This document shows positions 61,701 through 64,000 of a stretch of 64,000 bases of DNA, piece after piece. The DNA comes from Atrina japonica (lineage: Eukaryota; Mollusca; Bivalvia; Pterioida; Pinnidae), in the NCBI GenBank assembly GCA_030159075.1, contig BROG01000523.1, positions 434,001-498,000 of the forward strand, written 5' to 3'. Positions within the stretch are counted from its first letter, which is position 1. Every line of letters begins with the position of its first letter. A program made the position numbers and the translations under genes. The notes under the pieces were generated by a model, which saw only the letters and a program-made list of their open reading frames with translations, was not told the DNA's origin and made no database searches.

Positions 61701-64000
61701 CCCCGTCCTTTGTGATATGACGTCATTTGGCGGTGGATGGACGGTACGTTTTGTAAATTATTTATGATTCTGTTCTTACCGACCAGATATAACCGTCGTT
61801 CATTACCCAATCTATAAATATTTACAATATTTACAATTTTCACTGATTTCGTTCAAGAGTATGTTCAAGGTAAACCAAATCTGAATCTCTTGACACTAAA
61901 ATCTGTTTCTTCCCGGGTAAGTCTTGAGATGCTCTGTCCATCCTAAATACATGTATATTGTAAAACAAGCAAAGTACTACTAGTAAGTGCCTATATCACG
62001 TGACATTTGAAAATATTAAACTAACGATACCTGTTATACTTACAGGTGTTTCAAAGACGATATAATGGTGAGCTGAGCTTTCTTAGGAACTGGACGGAAT
62101 ACGAAAATGGATTTGGTTCTGTAAATAAAGAATACTGGCTTGGTAGGATGTTTATGAGGGTAGCACGTAGTTAAAATCCAAAAAGTAGAAAGAAATGATC
62201 GCTTGATATACGTTAGCACTATAATAACTTTGTCTCATTAGTAATTACCCTCTGATTTTAGAAGTAACAAGTTTAATTGAATGATATTTTTTGCAACGGA
62301 TTAGTATTTAAAACAATATTTTGATGATGTTAAACAGACTGATTATATAGACTACGAACCTGAAATGAGAAATATTTGAAGGATTTTTTTAAAACTACAA
62401 GACCCTAAATAGAAGTAAAAAGAAAAAAATGAAAAGTTGGAAATTCTTAACAATCCAAAGGATCATTCCGTTTAGAAAATAGATATATTTATACACATAT
62501 GGCACGCCAAAGTCACATTAATGAGTTAAACCTACTTTTTCTAGTTTATCTTACGTTTTCGCATAACTCACATTAACTGGAGAAAAGGTAGTTTTAAGTG
62601 AGTAAAACTAGGTTTAACTGAGAAAAACTATGTTTCACTGTGCCAAATACACAATTTAGTTATTATGGCGCAGTTCAACCGAGTTTTTCGAGGTTTATTT
62701 TTCGTCCAGTTAATGTGGATTGCTATAAAAAAAATTAGTTTAACTGGAGAAAAACTAGGTGATTTTGTGATTTTGGCGTGTCATACAGAGAATATAAATA
62801 CCATGTTTTGGACTAAAACTGCTACGTAGGTTGTTTCGTGGTATCCTCGGCAATGTATTAATAAAATCCACTATATTTCAGGAAACGAACTGCTGCATTC
62901 GTTAACACGAGATAAAAGTGAACTTTTGATTGTTGTATCGAACTTCAAGAGAGTTAAGAAATTTGCTCGATATCCATACTTCCGAATCGGTAACAAAAGT
63001 GAAGACTATCAACTTGAGGTCAAAGGTTATACAGGTACAGCAGGTGGGTATCAGTGATATGTATCAGGTTGACCTCCATTGTCGCGTGGTTAGAGTGTCA
63101 CGCTTTTAACCTTGGAGTCTTTTACTTTTTGTCAGCGCAGGTGTGAGCCCCGCTAGAACCGGAACTGAATTTAGGAGACTGTTGGCAGTTTACTCTTGGT
63201 GTATTTTAACCGGCTTTTCTCTTCCGCCAACTCAAAAGTTGCCGCCACCATATAAATGAAAATATTGGTGAGCGTGGTGTAGAAAGACAATCAAACATGA
63301 ATGTGTCTATAATTATAGCACGCCAAATAATTAATGAGTTAAACCTAGGTTTTATCATTTAAACCTAGCTTTTGTACATTTTAACCTACGTTTTCTCAGT
63401 AACCCACATTAACTGACGAAAAACTATGTTTCACCGAAAAAAACTAGGTTTAACTGCGCCTAAATCACAAAAATGAGTTATATCTACTGGGTATTAATGA
63501 GTTTTAGTGCAGTTAATCCATGTTATCTCAGTTAAACCTAGTTTTTCTCCAGTTAATGTGATTAATTGGAGAAAAACTAAGTTTAACTGAGAGAAATGAG
63601 GTTAAATTATAAAAAATCTCAGATACCAAAGTATAAATCAATAGAATGTCCAGGACATAGATACAAATCCGGTGAAAATGGAAAAACACGAACCTCTGGA
63701 AACCAAGAGGTGGGATCAGGTGCCATGAAGGAGTAAGTATCCCCTGTCGACCGGTCACACATAGGTTTTTCTAAAGAAAATCAAGGATTAAGACATTATT
63801 GTTATTTCGGCGTGCTTTAATTTAAAGTTTAAAGTTTAAATCATTTTAATTCAATAGGTACGTTAATTTGTCATAATTTTACATTGTATTGCATGATATT
63901 TACAGTCTTTGTTAACTGCCAACATAATCTTCTCGCGTTGTTATACATTCGCAGGAAACAGTATTGATGTCAATGGTAAAAGTAACGTTAATGGGATGAA
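58754..64000 (+). CDS. Type II membrane protein with Thr-rich stalk and fibrinogen-like domain, copy 2 (3' end beyond window)
   Basis: Exons 58754-58786, 59124-59307, 60063-60593, 61601-61743, 62046-62142, 62882-63034 and 63955-end join in exact phase (0,1,1,0,1,1). Completed with the equivalent last exon of copy 1, the product would be about 465 residues: a roughly 40-residue cytoplasmic N terminus, a single membrane helix (about 42-66, YLIVLICVFAVAFLSAMA), a 177-residue Thr/Ser-rich stalk likely to be O-glycosylated, and a C-terminal FReD (about 250-465). No cleavable signal peptide. The layout resembles FIBCD1-type receptors, but with a mucin-like stalk instead of a coiled coil. By family knowledge it would act at the cell surface as a carbohydrate or acetyl-group binding recognition protein; ligand unknown. 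Confidence 0.85.
59124..59307 (+). CDS. FReD copy 2 exon 2: cytoplasmic part and membrane helix
   Basis: Acceptor cactttgtag, donor caacag|gtatgt. Charged segment (EESKIDHRQDKKW), then the helix MKYLIVLICVFAVAFLSAMA, followed by ILPYLANHLSST. Positive residues before the helix support N-in topology. Confidence 0.8.
60063..60593 (+). CDS. FReD copy 2 exon 3: Thr-rich mucin-like stalk
   Basis: Acceptor attctctgattcag, donor tacag|gtgcgt; 176 whole codons, with very high Thr content, many TTT runs and Pro (TTPPNV, PTTESEDTTTT). Expected to be an extended, O-glycosylated stalk. The opposite-strand Val-rich frame here is its shadow. Confidence 0.85.
60694..60930 (+). mobile_element. SINE group B with clear tRNA-like head
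   Basis: Head gttggtggccgagtggttag, then gcgctttaaaccacaagg and B box ggttcgaatccc (Ser/Leu-tRNA-like). Body gtttgccagttctcttgcgg, tail ggacgccatcatatgactga and gattatggcgtaaaac. Lies in the intron after the stalk exon. Confidence 0.85.
61601..61743 (+). CDS. FReD copy 2 exon 4: start of fibrinogen-like domain
   Basis: Acceptor tttcactctag, donor gacg|gtacgt. ERDCLALMMKGCQRSGQYFI, then VPVLCDMTSFGGGWT. This is the FReD opening with Cys at DC, GC and LCDM and the GGGWT motif. Confidence 0.88.
62046..62142 (+). CDS. FReD copy 2 exon 5
   Basis: Acceptor atacttacag, donor ggcttg|gtagga. VFQRRYNGELSFLRNWTEYE, then GFGSVNKEYWLG, the hallmark central FReD segment (FxRxW..Y..GFG....E.WLG). Confidence 0.9.
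62515..62780. repeat. Palindromic aaaactaggttt repeat, short form
   Basis: Inverse and direct words (ttaaacctactttttctagt, ggagaaaaactaggt). Same type as 54245-54540. Confidence 0.65.
62882..63034 (+). CDS. FReD copy 2 exon 6
   Basis: Acceptor ctatatttcag, donor acag|gtacag. GNELLHSLTRDKSELLIVVS, then FRIGNKSEDYQLEVKGYT, the FReD strand region before the calcium site. Confidence 0.9.
63071..63290 (+). mobile_element. SINE group B, duplicate of 53985-54215
   Basis: Same insertion and nearly the same bases as in copy 1. Confidence 0.7.
63325..63765. repeat. Palindromic repeat and dispersed repeat, duplicate of 54245-54690
   Basis: The palindromic tract (63325-63605) and the minus-strand dispersed repeat (63620-63765) repeat the arrangement seen in copy 1. 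Confidence 0.75.
63955..64000 (+). CDS. FReD copy 2 last exon, cut by the window end
   Basis: Acceptor atacattcgcag, then GNSIDVNGKSNVNGM as in 54841-55097. It continues past the window. Confidence 0.85.

Overview
The window is eukaryotic nuclear DNA, most likely from a bivalve mollusc. The evidence is AT-rich, intron-rich genes with GT-AG introns, dense SINEs and short inverted-repeat elements of kinds I associate with oyster and scallop genomes, many mini- and microsatellites, and gene families expanded in molluscs (ROCO proteins with Death domains, fibrinogen-related proteins). The species cannot be fixed by eye.

Layout. (1) 1.7-10.2 kb, plus strand: the 3' part of a gene for a large nuclear C2H2 zinc-finger protein, four exons with matching intron phases; the first exon(s) lie upstream of the window or were not recognised. 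(2) 10.2-16.3 kb: intergenic, with several TTAA- and TA-flanked inverted-repeat elements and repeat fragments. (3) 16.36-34.6 kb, minus strand: one 17-exon gene for a protein of about 1128 residues that I read as a degenerate Rab-like GTPase domain, a Lys-rich coiled linker, a ROC GTPase with intact P-loop and DFGGQ motif, a COR domain, and two C-terminal Death-fold domains. Its introns carry many minisatellite and microsatellite arrays. (4) 34.6-45.2 kb: no convincing gene; SINEs, inverted-repeat elements, microsatellites and two small orphan ORFs. (5) 45.2-64 kb, plus strand: a tandemly duplicated gene for a type II membrane protein with a Thr-rich mucin-like stalk and a C-terminal fibrinogen-like domain (FReD). 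The second copy (58.75 kb to beyond the window) is clean. The first copy is readable only at its 3' end (53.8-55.1 kb). Between 45.57 and 53.82 kb the sequence looks like two different stretches of the locus interdigitated at short shared words, most simply explained as a consensus or assembly artefact over a tandem array.

How the genes relate. They are not a pathway cluster. Two fit pattern-recognition or innate-signalling roles by family knowledge: a FReD surface protein that could bind ligands outside the cell, and a ROC-COR protein with Death domains that could assemble signalling complexes in the cytosol. The zinc-finger protein is probably a DNA-binding regulator. The leading findings are the Rab-like/ROC-COR/Death/Death architecture, the interdigitated region, and tandem duplications that repeat 3' splice sites in two genes. 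All exon coordinates were read by hand from splice consensus, phase and homology; no alignment or transcript evidence was available.
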